From Anthostomella pinea (taxonomy: Eukaryota; Ascomycota; Sordariomycetes; Xylariales; Xylariaceae): DNA of 64,000 bases. Each line of letters opens with the position of its first letter. The first letter of the stretch is position 1. The notes beneath the pieces were generated by a model. The model was not told where the DNA came from. It did no database searches and saw only the letters and a list, made by a program, of their open reading frames with translations. The stretch covers positions 3,224,001-3,288,000 of the forward strand of contig CAUWAG010000010.1 of the NCBI GenBank assembly GCA_963556695.1. Direction: 5' to 3'. This document shows, one piece after another, positions 33,785 to 43,935 of this stretch. Made by a program: the position numbers and the translations under genes.

Positions 33785-35200
33785 AGTAAACGATTTGTTT
33801 TTATTTTTTAAGCTCTTCGACCGAAGGGAGGAGCTAAGTTTAAATACATTAAAAAAAGTAGAGCTTTCGTATTATACGTTAAGTTTATTAAAATAAAACG
33901 TTATAAGTTATTTTGATTTATAAAAACCTTATATACGGATAACGTTTATAAGCTTAAGCCGATACGTTATACGCCAAACGGCATGCACGTAAAGCCTCGC
34001 TAATAAAGCTAAACCCTACTTAGAATACCTTATTCTTTCCTCTATTTTTTCTTATATATTTAACTTAACGAGATATCGTTAAAGCGTACCGAACGTCGTA
34101 TTACGTTATACGTTATAGCTTGAAAAAAATCTCTAGCTTTTAAAAGGGGTTTAAAAGTCTATTCTTTAAAGATAAAAAAAATCAAAGCCTTAATTAAAAT
34201 TGAATTTATAAAAAGTTCGTGTTTACATTATTTAATAACAGCTATAAAACTAATTAAAAAGGCTATTTTTACAGCGACTATTATGTGATGAGCCGTCTAA
34301 CCTATAAGGCTAAAGGATCTATAGGGTTTATGTTCTGAGGTAAGTCAACACAAAAGGCGATAGAGGCTTCTGTCAACTAGAAGACACTCAAATGCTGGGG
34401 CTTGATCTGAACTGGGTTCACTGTGTAGTCGAGTCATCAAGAGATTTCTCCCACCTTAGGGTTAGCTAAGATGCTTAGATTGATCACTGAGGTAGAGACT
34501 GTCTATCTGTCTAGCTAGGAATGTCCATCCTTATATATCCAATCTCTCCCTCACTGATGGGGTAGGATCACCTTGTCCCAGAGTGAGGCTCACTGGCTCA
34601 CTTCGTGATCCAGTGATCCGTCACGTGACCTTGTTATGTAATCCGTAGTACCCATTGTTTCGTTCCTGGCTTCTGCTTCCATTGATTGTTGGTGTACTTC
34701 CCTTGGCCCCCCAACAGGCTGTGGCATTTGTTGGTTTGTAACATATTATAACGATAAATGAATAAAAAACGATAGCTTTGTTTTTTATTAAAGTAAAGAT
34801 TTTGAACTCTGTTAAACTTCTTTAACGACTTGAAGTTATAATAATTAAAATTAAAATAAACAATAGTTATAAAAACGTTAAAATATAATTAAAATACCTT
34901 AAAGCTAATAAAAAACTACGCTTTATAACGAAATATATCGAAAATATTTAGCTATAACTCCAAAATAAATAAATAAGCTGATTTAAAAAGCGTAACTAAA
35001 GTCAGACAAAAAGCAACGCAAAGCAACTAGGTCGGAAAAACATAAAGCGGACAAGGTTAATAGTTGGTTATTAATCTATTAAATAAAGAATCCATCCCGT
35101 AAATATAAAGTCTCAAATACAGTTTAAGGTCGTGCCGGGCCGGTTCTTATAATAGACATCTCATCTAGGTTCCTAACTTGATTAATTAGGTGTGTCATAT
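33785..35200. mobile_element. AT-rich, RIP-like transposon remnant (minus-strand LINE end at left)
   Basis: Abrupt change to AT-rich, stop-dense DNA. On the minus strand the left edge reads as a LINE-like 3' end: a hairpin-forming stretch (CTCCCTTCGGTCGAAGAG) followed by an A-rich tail toward 33785. The same word recurs at about 41962-41985, also on the minus strand. The block is split by a 460-bp solo LTR and its right side was the target of the full-length LINE. Internal proteins are unreadable. Confidence 0.6.
34284..34743. mobile_element. 460-bp solo LTR with 5-bp target duplication
   Basis: Starts TGTGATGAGC, ends TTTGTAACA, with TATTA on both sides (34279-34283 and 34744-34748). Composition is normal against AT-rich flanks. 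TG...CA ends plus a 5-base duplication fit a solo LTR of an LTR retrotransposon that inserted after the flanks were mutated. It is unrelated in sequence to the 202-bp LTR at 10349. Confidence 0.85.
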
Positions 35201-35214
35201 TACAATGCGTTAAG
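35201..35214. repeat. left target-site duplication of the full-length LINE
   Basis: TACAATGCGTTAAG, repeated exactly at 41781-41794 after the element's tail. Confidence 0.95.
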
Positions 35215-35354
35215 CACACACTCTTGCCAAAAACAACTATTTTTCTTGGCGCCCCGCTGTTAGGGCGCAACCTCTATATCTGCACTAAAGCAGGCATTTG
35301 TCTTAGTACCTGACTATCCTTGCCAAGGCGCAAAAATTTTTTCTCACAAGCTGG

Positions 35355-36932
35355 ATGGCACCCTTTCACGACAGGCCCCCAAACACGCCAGTGGCCGTCC
35401 CAAAGACGACTACTGGCGGCGTATTCAAATCCCCAGTCCCTAAAAGAACACATGACCCGGCAACCCCAAGCAGGCTCCGCCAGGCACTGCTCGACAACAT
35501 CAACAGCAGCCCGTCACAGGTCTCTGAGGCTGACTTCACCACTGTTTCCCCTCTGAAAGGAAAATCCCAAAATATCATTAATAACAGCACTATTAATATG
35601 GAATTACCTCAGTCAAACGAAATCCCTACAGACCAACCCATTAGAGGTGATGCAGGGAACAAAGTCTCCTCTTCAGAGTGCCAGGACCAAGTTGCCAAAA
35701 TACTGGCTAAAGACAAGCATCTCTATGAAGCCAGGATGACAATGTTTCAAAAGTGTGCTACAATAGTCGATAAGATACTTAAGAAAGCTGGAACCGAATT
35801 ATACTCTCATGCCAAGGAGTTCAGCACTTTCTTCTCCAAATGTCTGAATGAGTGGCTGGAAACCCGAGATCTGACCACAAGAAAGGCCACTTCTGGGGGG
35901 ATAGAAATAGGGAAGCCCACTATGACCTTTGCCCAAGCTGTCTCCTCTGGCCAACGACAGCATCCATGGATAGTCAACACTACCATAAAGAAAACACAGC
36001 CTAGTGCCCTCATCACTATCAACCAATTGAAGAGGAAGCAGGATGATCTCCGGGTCTTTGTCCGCATGGATAATAGCCACCTTGAGCCTTATGGAATCAA
36101 GTCTACACTAAACAGAAGACTTAAGCTCCACTCTCAGGAGCTTAGAGAAGTGACACGTTGTCCTTCTGGTTTTACCTTACACCCAAGGGACAAGCCAACT
36201 CAGGCTAAGCTTCTGGCTTCCCAAAAAGAAATTGCCGACATTCTCAAGGCACAAAAGATTGAGACCCACACAGTCTGGCATCATTACAAGGTCGATGGAT
36301 GCCCAAGAAAGGTCATCAGTGCAGAAGGGTTCACAATCGATATTACCGACACTGCTGTTGTTGATGAAGTTGAAGCTCAAACAGGCAACAGACCTTTGAG
36401 GTGCATATTCTCAAAGAACACGATTAATTCTGATCCAGAAACCACGTGGATAATCTCTCTGCCCAGTGCAGTAAAGAAACCATTCACGCCTTTTGCCCAC
36501 TCAATGACCTCAAGGCATATTCAATACACCCCCAAGGTTCATCAGTATACAAGCTGCTTCAGATACCATGGTAGAAATTACCGATGCGAAAAGCGAGTAT
36601 GTGCACACTGCGCCAACACAGTACACCAGGGAGAGTGTAAAAAACCAATCCCAAAATGTGTCAACTGCAAAGGACCTCGTGCTGCCGACTTCAATAAATG
36701 CCCTGCTCGCCCCAAGGTTGTGAAAGGTACCATCTATAAGCACACATGGGAGCAAATCCAAGAAATAAGGCTAGCCGGAGAAAGAGCCAAATCCAAGGCC
36801 CTCAATGAAGTAGTCAAAAACCAAGCTAGGCCAATACCCAGCAATAATAATAAGGACATTACAATACAAATCGACACAACAGATACAACTCATCCCAGAG
36901 ATGCCGATACCATTATTGTCAGTCAATGTTAG
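35355..36932 (+). CDS. LINE ORF1, gag-like nucleic-acid-binding protein
   Basis: An intact 525-codon frame. The N-terminal 130 residues are Ser/Pro/Thr-rich, the middle is basic, and the C-terminus carries Cys/His clusters: CFRYHGRNYRC, then a CCHC knuckle CAHCANTVHQGEC, then CVNCKGPRAADFNKC, where the usual His is Arg. Such proteins bind element RNA in the ribonucleoprotein particle. Its stop codon overlaps the ORF2 start (ATGTTAG, 36926-36932), suggesting that ORF2 is translated by reinitiation. No in-frame stop is present, unlike ORF2. Confidence 0.85.
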   Translation: MAPFHDRPPNTPVAVPKTTTGGVFKSPVPKRTHDPATPSRLRQALLDNINSSPSQVSEADFTTVSPLKGKSQNIINNSTINMELPQSNEIPTDQPIRGDAGNKVSSSECQDQVAKILAKDKHLYEARMTMFQKCATIVDKILKKAGTELYSHAKEFSTFFSKCLNEWLETRDLTTRKATSGGIEIGKPTMTFAQAVSSGQRQHPWIVNTTIKKTQPSALITINQLKRKQDDLRVFVRMDNSHLEPYGIKSTLNRRLKLHSQELREVTRCPSGFTLHPRDKPTQAKLLASQKEIADILKAQKIETHTVWHHYKVDGCPRKVISAEGFTIDITDTAVVDEVEAQTGNRPLRCIFSKNTINSDPETTWIISLPSAVKKPFTPFAHSMTSRHIQYTPKVHQYTSCFRYHGRNYRCEKRVCAHCANTVHQGECKKPIPKCVNCKGPRAADFNKCPARPKVVKGTIYKHTWEQIQEIRLAGERAKSKALNEVVKNQARPIPSNNNKDITIQIDTTDTTHPRDADTIIVSQC

Positions 36933-37294
36933 GTACACTAAACGAAACACATCGACACGGGCATCTAGTCATCCATTCTGTGAACACAGCAGGAGGACAA
37001 AAGAGTGCAGGCCCTACAGAGTTAGCCATTAACCTGGCTGACTACAAAGGAAAACAAGCAGACATCATCCTGATGCAAGAGCCCTGGGTTGGCATCCCAC
37101 TAGGCAGGAGAATGGGAGTAAAGACACATCCCAATTATAATATATACTCCCCAGTGGATTCCTGGGACAGCGATAGTACACGGCCCAGATCTCTCATCTA
37201 TGTGAGAAAACACCTTCAAGCGGATCAACTTCGGCCCTATGCTACACGAGACATCACCTGGGTCAAGGTACAAGGCATTATATTTGCCAGTGTC

Positions 37295-37307
37295 TACCGG
37301 CCTTGTG
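37295..37307. repeat. target-site duplication of the nested LINE copy, left
   Basis: TACCGGCCTTGTG here and at 38251-38263. Together with the insert it interrupts the endonuclease reading frame, which continues correctly when one copy and the insert are disregarded. Confidence 0.95.
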
Positions 37308-38250
37308 TTTTATTTGTTTGTTTTGTATTTAACGTGGGGGGTAGCTCCTCAGTAGTGCAGACCACGCCTCCCAGAGCCTCTGCATCGCAGGGTTGTGGAG
37401 GTCTCAAGAAAATAAGTACAGTCAGTCCCGCTCACGGGCCCATCCCCGTTGTTGCAGCGGTATGACCTTGGGGTCATCCATCTGGTCCTTCAAGAATAGC
37501 TATCTATCGGAGACAGATTGTTAAAAAGAACTTGCTCTTCTCCACGAATTTTGCCCATTCTGTGCTCCTCTCCCCTAAGTATTGTAAACAGGCTGTCCTA
37601 GGCGAGTACCTAGGTAACAACCGATTTTTTCCTAGCCTCTTACAAAAGAAAATATATTGTGGTGTTTTCTTTTCACCACAACTGCAGTGGTTGTTCGAGT
37701 CTGTATGCCCAAAGCGTTTGTGGTATCTGGCAAAGTCGCCATGTCCAGATCTGGCCGCTAAAAGTCTGTGTAGAGTGCTCCTCTTAAAGGATATAAGGCC
37801 TCTTTCAGTTACTGTATGTGAGTATACTTCTTGATATCTAGGTTCTGATTGGTCTTTCCACCATTGGTTGAACTCTTTCTTGCCCTTTTTTTTGAGATCT
37901 CTCTTGACCTAAGAGATTATAGGAAGGTTTGTCGTGTCTGTTTCTAGCATAGCACCCTCTTTTGCTAATATATCGGCAGCTTCGTTACCATCAATATCTC
38001 TGTGTCCAGGAATCCACTTGACGGTCACTCCAGGAGTATGTGCTGTGGCAAGTTCTTGAAATCGTAGAAAAATATTCTGTGATGTCTCGGGTGGAGTCCC
38101 ATTGAGCCCATTTATTACTGACGTGTTGTCCAGGCAGACATATAGCTGTTTTCTGTGTCCAATTGCCCTGGCTGCTGCAAGACCTTGGAGAGCACCATGG
38201 ACTTCAGCATCCACTACTTCTGCTTGTAGAAGTCTGCCCCTTCCCCGGTA
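37308..38250 (-). mobile_element. 5'-truncated LINE copy nested antisense in ORF2
   Basis: On the minus strand this is the last 0.94 kb of the same LINE family: RNase H from VYRGRGRLLQAEVVDAEVHG onward, the C-terminal region, the 3' UTR and a short A-rich tail at 37308. It is 5'-truncated, as expected of aborted reverse transcription, and flanked by a 13-base duplication. About three bases at the 5' junction match both element and target, a common microhomology. Confidence 0.95.
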
Positions 38251-38263
38251 TACCGGCCTTGTG
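38251..38263. repeat. target-site duplication of the nested LINE copy, right
   Basis: TACCGGCCTTGTG, identical to 37295-37307. Confidence 0.95.
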
Positions 38264-41200
38264 ACAACCCACAAGAAGTGGATGACATTCTGGAAGTATG
38301 GACTCCACCTTTTGGCTGCGTTATAGCTGGAGATTTCAATGCTGGCGATATATCCTGGGACTCAAGCAATCCAGGATATCATGGTGGTGTCATACTTGCA
38401 CAGACTATGGCAGATCATGGACTGGATCTGATTTCTGAACCAGATGTTCCAACACATGATGACGGAGATGGTACTAGATCTGGTGTTCTCAGATGTCCCC
38501 ATGGCTGAAGCCTCAGTCAATGATGCACTTCAGTGCACCTCAGATCATAAGATATTACGAATAGTCATTCCAATTCAGGGAGATCTGGACCGAGTCTCTA
38601 AGGCCAATTACTGGATAGTACCAGATAACAAACTACAAGAGCTGGCAGATAATGTCCAAACCAGGATCCATGAACTCCCCCGGCTGGGTGTATCCCCTGG
38701 CCAGGTGGATGCATTTACACAAAGCTTGATCAACATGATCCAAGGCTGTATCAGGACAGTGGGCAAGAAGCCCCGACAATCTAGGCCCACTACTTAGTGG
38801 AATGATGACTACAAATCAGCTATTCAGACATACAGAGTCCTTTCCAAACAGACTACAAGTCAAGAAGGGCGGAATTCAGCCCGACAGGAATTTTATTGCG
38901 TGGTTCGCAAAGCTAAGAGAGAGTACTGGCAGACTCTAATTAATTCAGCAACTGAGCCAAAGGACCTATACAGAATCGTCTCTTGGCACAAGTTATCAGC
39001 AGGACTGCGTTCCCCTCTAATCATAATAAGAGACCAAATATTCGAATTACAAGAGAGCAAGGCAAATGCACTACGCTCAGCCATGCTTGAACGAAGTACC
39101 TCAGATAACGATATCATTGACCCCTGGTCTACGCAGATCATACAACCTAAGCCATACATCCCCCTTGAATACCATGTCGGACTAGAAGAGGCTGAAGGGT
39201 GCACTCTAGGAACCAAGAGCAACTCCCCGGGAATAGACACCCTCACAGTACGGATTCTGAAAGCTTGCTGGCTAGTCATTGGTGAACATATCAGAGCCCT
39301 TTTCCAGACCTGCCTACAGATTGGACACCACCCTAAATCATTCAAAGCAGCTGAAGTGGTGATGATCCCAAAACCAGGAAAGAAAGACTACTCCAATCCC
39401 AGGGCCTACAGACCAATATCGCTACTGTCATGTCTTGGCAAAGGCCTAGAACGACTCATTGCGAAAAGAATTACCTGATTTGTTGTCAAACTTGGAATTC
39501 TAGCTCCATAACATTTTGGAGCTCTACCAAAGCGCTCTGCCACTGACCTGGTAGCTGCACTCATACATGATATTGAGCAGGCCCTTGACCAAGGCCTCGT
39601 TGCAACAGTAGTCACGTCAGATGTGAAAGGGGCCTTTGATGCTGCCCTAAAGGGACGACTGGTGGTTCGCATAAGAGAACAGGGCTGGCCAGGCTTTCTT
39701 ATAAGATGGGTCCAGTCATTCATGTCCGAGCGGTCCGCAAGAGTTTGGTTTGAAGGTATTATGACCGATATAAAAGCTCTCACTTATGGGCTACCACAAG
39801 GCTCACCAGCCTCTCCAATCCTTTATATGCTGTATACCGAGCCAATCTGTGCCCAATTTGGCATGAAAAAAAGATGCTTTAGATATGCAGACAACCTAGC
39901 AACTCTCTATATTAGAAAGAACCTTAAAGAAATAGCTACAGAGACTTCTAAAAATCTTCATTTGTTCAACCAATAGGGACATAATAATGCTATTGAGTTT
40001 GACACCGACAAAACCGAGATCATGCATTTCTCGCGGAAAAAGAACTCAGACAACCCTCCAGTCCGCCACAGGACAATAATCAAAATAGCTAAGCATTCTA
40101 TGCGATGGCTAGGTGTCCTTCTGGATAGAAAACTAAACTTCAAAGTTCATGTTTCTCACTGGGCCAAGAAAGCTAGTAGGGTAGCAAATCACCTTCGAGG
40201 ACTATGCAACATAGTCAAGGGACTCCCAGTAAAATCAACCAAGAGGGCTGTGAAAGCTTGTGTTATTCCTATTCTTACACACGGCCTAGAGACCTGGTAC
40301 CCAGGAATCGAAAAAATCAGGAGCTCAGGTGAGACATCAGCATGTCACATTAAGGGGCTTCTTGGGACAATAGATGCTGTATTACGAACGGCGATCAGGG
40401 CTATCTTGCCAGTCTGGAAAACACACCCTGGGCATATCCTACATTTTGAATCGCAGATTCTCCCAGCTGGCGTTCTTGCAGAGTCAATACGACGACGTCA
40501 CGGCCTCCGACTAGGACGAATAGACCAGAGACACCCTCTTGTTGGCAGGCTCCAAATACAAGCCCGCAAGGATCCAACAAGGCTACAAAAGAGCTTCCAG
40601 CTAGTCCCTGACTTCCAGAGACCAACACTTACCAGGCTATCATGGAAGAAGCCCCCAGTCCGCAAAGACAAAGACAAAGAAATAAAGCTCTTCAAGCAAT
40701 GATTACAGGAGAGAAATTTGAACACTGACCTTGTCATCTACTCAGATGGATCACAATTGGTTGACCAAGGTACAACCCGCACTGGATGGGGTTACACCAT
40801 CAGGAAAGGCAACACTACTCAAGAAGTATACCGGGGAAAGGGTAGACTTCTACAAGCAGAAGTAGTAGATACTGAAGTCCATGGTGCTCTTCAAGGTCTT
40901 GCAGCAACCAGGGCAATTGGACACAGAAAACAGCTATATGTCTGCCTGGACAACACGTCAGTGGTAGATGGGCTCAATGGGACTCCACCCGAGACATCAC
41001 AGAATATTTTTTTACGATTTTAAGAACTTGCCACAGCACACACTCCTAGAGTGACTGTCAAGTGGATTCCTGGACACAGAGATATTGATGGCAATGAAGC
41101 TGCCGACACATTAATAAAAGAGGGTGCCATGCTAAAAACAGACATAACAAGCCTTCCCATAATCTCTTAGGTTAAGAGAGATCTCAAAAAAAAGAGCAAA

Positions 41201-41780
41201 AAAGAGTTCAACCAATGGTAGAAAGACCAATCAGAATCTAAGTATCAAGAAGTATACTCACACACAGTAATTGAAAGAGACCTTATATCCTTTAAGAGGA
41301 GCACTCTACACAGACTTTTAGCGGCCAGATCTGGACATGGCGACTTTGCCAGATACCACAAACGCTTTGGGCATACAGACTCGAACAACCACTACAGTTG
41401 TGGTGAAAAGAAAACACCACAATATATTTTCTTTTGTAAGAGGCTAGGAAAAAATCGGTTGTTACCTAGGTACTCGCCTAGGACAGCCTGTTTACAATAC
41501 TTAGGGGAGAGGAACACAGAATGGGCAAAATTTGTGGAAAAGAGCAAGTTCTTTTTAACAATCTGTCCCCGATAGATAGTTTTTCTTGAAGGACCAGATG
41601 GATGACCCCAAGGTCATACCGCTGCAACAACGGGGATGGGCCCGTGAGCGGGACTGACTGTACTTATTATCTTAAGACCTCCACAACCCTGCGATGCAGA
41701 GGCTCTGGGAGGCGTGGTTTGCACTACTGAGGAGCTACCCCCCACGTCAAATACAAAACAAACAAACAAACAAACAAACA

Positions 41781-41794
41781 TACAATGCGTTAAG
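41781..41794. repeat. right target-site duplication of the full-length LINE
   Basis: TACAATGCGTTAAG directly after the CAAA tail. Confidence 0.95.
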
Positions 41795-41826
41795 GCTAAG
41801 CTCTTATGCAACGACATAGGAAGCGG

Positions 41827-41950
41827 ATATGCGGTTGCACGTCGATCGTATGGATTACCGACTGAATGGTTCCGCATAGCCATCCTAGCTGTTGGTAGTT
41901 AGGCACACTGTTACTAAATATAGGCTACGAGCTTAGAGTGGCTCTTACAG
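41827..41950. repeat. dispersed repeat R1 beside paralogue B
   Basis: About 120 bases matching 43817-43935 in direct orientation at roughly three-quarters identity by eye, sharing GGATTACCGACTGAA, GCATAGCCATCCTAGCTGTT and AAATATAGGCTACG. R1 and R2 flank secreted paralogue B. Confidence 0.75.
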
Positions 41951-42630
41951 GGACGGTTTATTTTGGTCATTAAGCTCTTCGACCGCAAGGGAAGACCCAA
42001 AGCCAAATACTAAATGCCACAAATTATCTCAATCTACTAAAACCTCAACCATGGCATCCACAGGCTTAGACCGTCAATATCTGCTACTTACTGAAAGCCT
42101 ATGACTGTGGATGGCCGAGGCTTATCATGACTTTATGATATTTGCTCTTATACATTGTTCATTTCAATGGAGAAAGGAAGATGTCTTGTAGTCTCACCCC
42201 ATGAGCGCTGAATTTAGCTGTGACACGACGTGAATAGTATTGGCAGTAGATGGTTTGTCCTTAGTACTCATGTAAAATGTCTACATGTTCCCAGAACCCG
42301 AAGAAGTGGAAGCATGCATTAACATATGATTACTAGTATTCCATCTTCCACAAACTGTACCCCCTAGACTAACTACAACCATCAATCAGTCCAACGCCAA
42401 CTCAGAGCCCCTAGACATGCCAGCCCGAGGACTTCTACCCATTGAATCCCCATAGAATAGCAAAGAGAAAAAGATAGCAGCCATAGACAATGTCAATGCA
42501 CATCCTGTATCGCGAGATGTCCAGTCAAAGAGCCAAAGCATACGCCTGCGAATGGGCGAGTACCACATGGACCTCAAGAACACCTTCCCCACGCAGTAGA
42601 ATGCACAAGGTAGCTGTCTGCTCGTGTATG
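41951..42630. other. downstream region of paralogue B with LINE-end-like fragment
   Basis: 41953-42010 resembles the LINE-like end at 33785-33850 (shared word TTAAGCTCTTCGACCG). The rest is ordinary sequence with no gene. Confidence 0.45.
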
Positions 42631-43213
42631 TTAACACGGGAAAATGCATTGCACATCCCTCTCCTAACAACAACGTCAGTATAGCATATACTAGCTGATA
42701 AACGGAGGCACTTACAGCGAGAGCCACAGGATCGAGAGTTTTAAAGACACCTGGTTCTGTAGCGTTGCAATCATGCCCGATACCGCAGTAAGCAAACTCG
42801 GTATTTAGGGGACAATGGGCGTTGAGGTCTCCGGTGTTCTGATCGCTGAAAAATCGAAGGCCACTGAACTCCAAAAAGACAGTCGATCTGTTCTCATTGG
42901 AAATGGTCATGATGTCACGATTGGCGCCGAATTCCCCAGTTTCGAAGATGCGGTTAGTGTCATCGAGAATAGCGTCAAAGAACTGGAGTTCACGAAAAGT
43001 AGCTTGAACGATCTGCGTGCCATTTAAGAACTTCGGATTTGTCGTGATGGCGAAGAAATCTTGTCCCTCGGTGATATTATGCAAGTATATGTGTATGTCG
43101 ACTTGACAATTTCTATTCGGGTCGACTTTCGGATCCGTATTGACGTTTGATAAGGCAGCGTCTGAGACCACGGAAGCCCCAAGAAGGAAGTAGAAAGGCC
43201 CGAGAAGTAACAT
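42631..43213 (-). CDS. six-cysteine secreted protein, paralogue B
   Basis: Paralogue of the gene at 32406-33031. ATG 43213 gives a signal peptide (MLLLGPFYFLLGASVVSDAA). Exon 1 (42716-43213) splices through a 52-base intron (GTAAGT at 42715, TTAG at 42664) into exon 2 (42631-42663) coding for ERDVQCIFPC and stop, for 176 residues. Shared blocks are DPNRNCQ, YLHN, NGTQI, AHCPLNTEF, CNATE, DP-A-A and the final ERD--CIFPC. All six cysteines align (NRNC, AHC, AYC, HDC, QC, PC). The proteins differ most around residues 60-120. The intron falls after the same Ala codon in both genes, so they arose by gene duplication, not reverse transcription. The function is unknown. Confidence 0.8.
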
Positions 43214-43336
43214 CGCGATGCCGCTGACACGATTACTGCTTGACAGATGGAGGAAAATAGGATGGAGCGGTATAGGGGTTGGTTCAGACTCAATGAGAGG
43301 CTGTCTAGTCTGAAAGAGACTCAGCGGCAGCGTTCC

Positions 43337-43343
43337 TTTTATA
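43337..43343 (-). promoter_or_regulatory. TATA box of secreted paralogue B
   Basis: TATAAAA on the minus strand about 125 bases before the ATG at 43213, matching the arrangement in paralogue A. Confidence 0.55.
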
Positions 43344-43816
43344 TTAGGAATTAGAAAAGTTGGGATTCTCTACGTTGCCTCACTCGAGGGAGGGGAGGAC
43401 ATTGCTGGATGCTAAATTCAGAACCCTCGATGAATGCATGGGGGTTCCAGTAAGTAGCACAGCCATGTGATACCATCATGCATCAAGGAAACAAGGTCAT
43501 GTCGAGCAGATTTGCCTAGCAATGAGGGTAAAGTTAGCCAAGGGTTTGGTCACATGGGTGGACCTAGACTGTGGTCCTAAGCCAACACATGCCGTCTGTC
43601 TGGTGGCTTGGACTCGATGAGCCTAGCCTATAAAAGCGAGAAGGTGAGTCGAGCCGATGTGATTTGAAGACCGCGTTGGAGTATCAGAGCCGGAAGCAAC
43701 ACATCCGGGCTCTGGTAATGCTTGTCATGTCTGCAAAACGCATTTGAGCGCGCAGCCGATTGATGGACTTGCAAGGTATTGGGGCTCAGATGGCCATACC
43801 ATGGAAATAGCATCCA

Positions 43817-43935
43817 GTATGCGGTGGGACGTCGAGCGTGGCTGGATTACCGACTGAACGGTTCGGCATAGCCATCCTAGCTGTTGGAGGCCAGACACAA
43901 CCACTAAATATAGGCTACGGGCTCAGACTGGTTCT
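43817..43935. repeat. dispersed repeat R2 beside paralogue B
   Basis: Direct-orientation partner of R1 (41827-41950). The pair encloses paralogue B. Confidence 0.75.

Larger units (their letters stand above)
36926..41575 (+). pseudogene. LINE ORF2 (endonuclease, RT, RNase H), disrupted
   Basis: The frame opens with an APE-type endonuclease (LVIHSVNTAGGQKS, ILMQEPWVG) cut at 37308 by the nested copy and resuming after 38263 (CVIAGDFNAGDISW). A one-base frameshift lies near 38460-38475. Stops follow at 38795-38797, after IAKRIT (39476-39478), at 39509-39511, after LHLFNQ (39974-39976), and at four further places in or after the RNase H domain. RT motifs are VVTSDVKGAFDAA, YGLPQGSPASP and FRYADNLAT; the catalytic pair Asp-Asp reads Asp-Asn, one G-to-A change. 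RNase H shows IYSDGSQLV, AEVVDTEVHGAL, LDNTSV and GHRDIDGNEAAD. The protein is inactive. Confidence 0.85.
35215..41780 (+). mobile_element. full-length Tad-like LINE retrotransposon, degraded, with nested self-copy
   Basis: Non-LTR retrotransposon bounded by a 14-base target duplication. Order: a 5' UTR of about 140 bases, ORF1 (gag-like), ORF2 (endonuclease, reverse transcriptase, RNase H, C-terminal zinc finger), a 3' UTR of about 200 bases and a CAAA-repeat tail (about 41757-41779). The 943-base nested antisense copy at 37308-38250 accounts for the extra length; without it the element is about 5.6 kb. ORF1 is open but ORF2 has several stops and a frameshift. APE endonuclease plus RNase H fits the Tad clade (inference from domain order). 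Confidence 0.9.

Noticed and set aside
41614..41883. 89-codon minus-strand frame over the LINE 3' UTR
   Set aside because: Reverse complement of the element's 3' UTR and tail. The same frame appears at the nested copy simply because the UTR is repeated.
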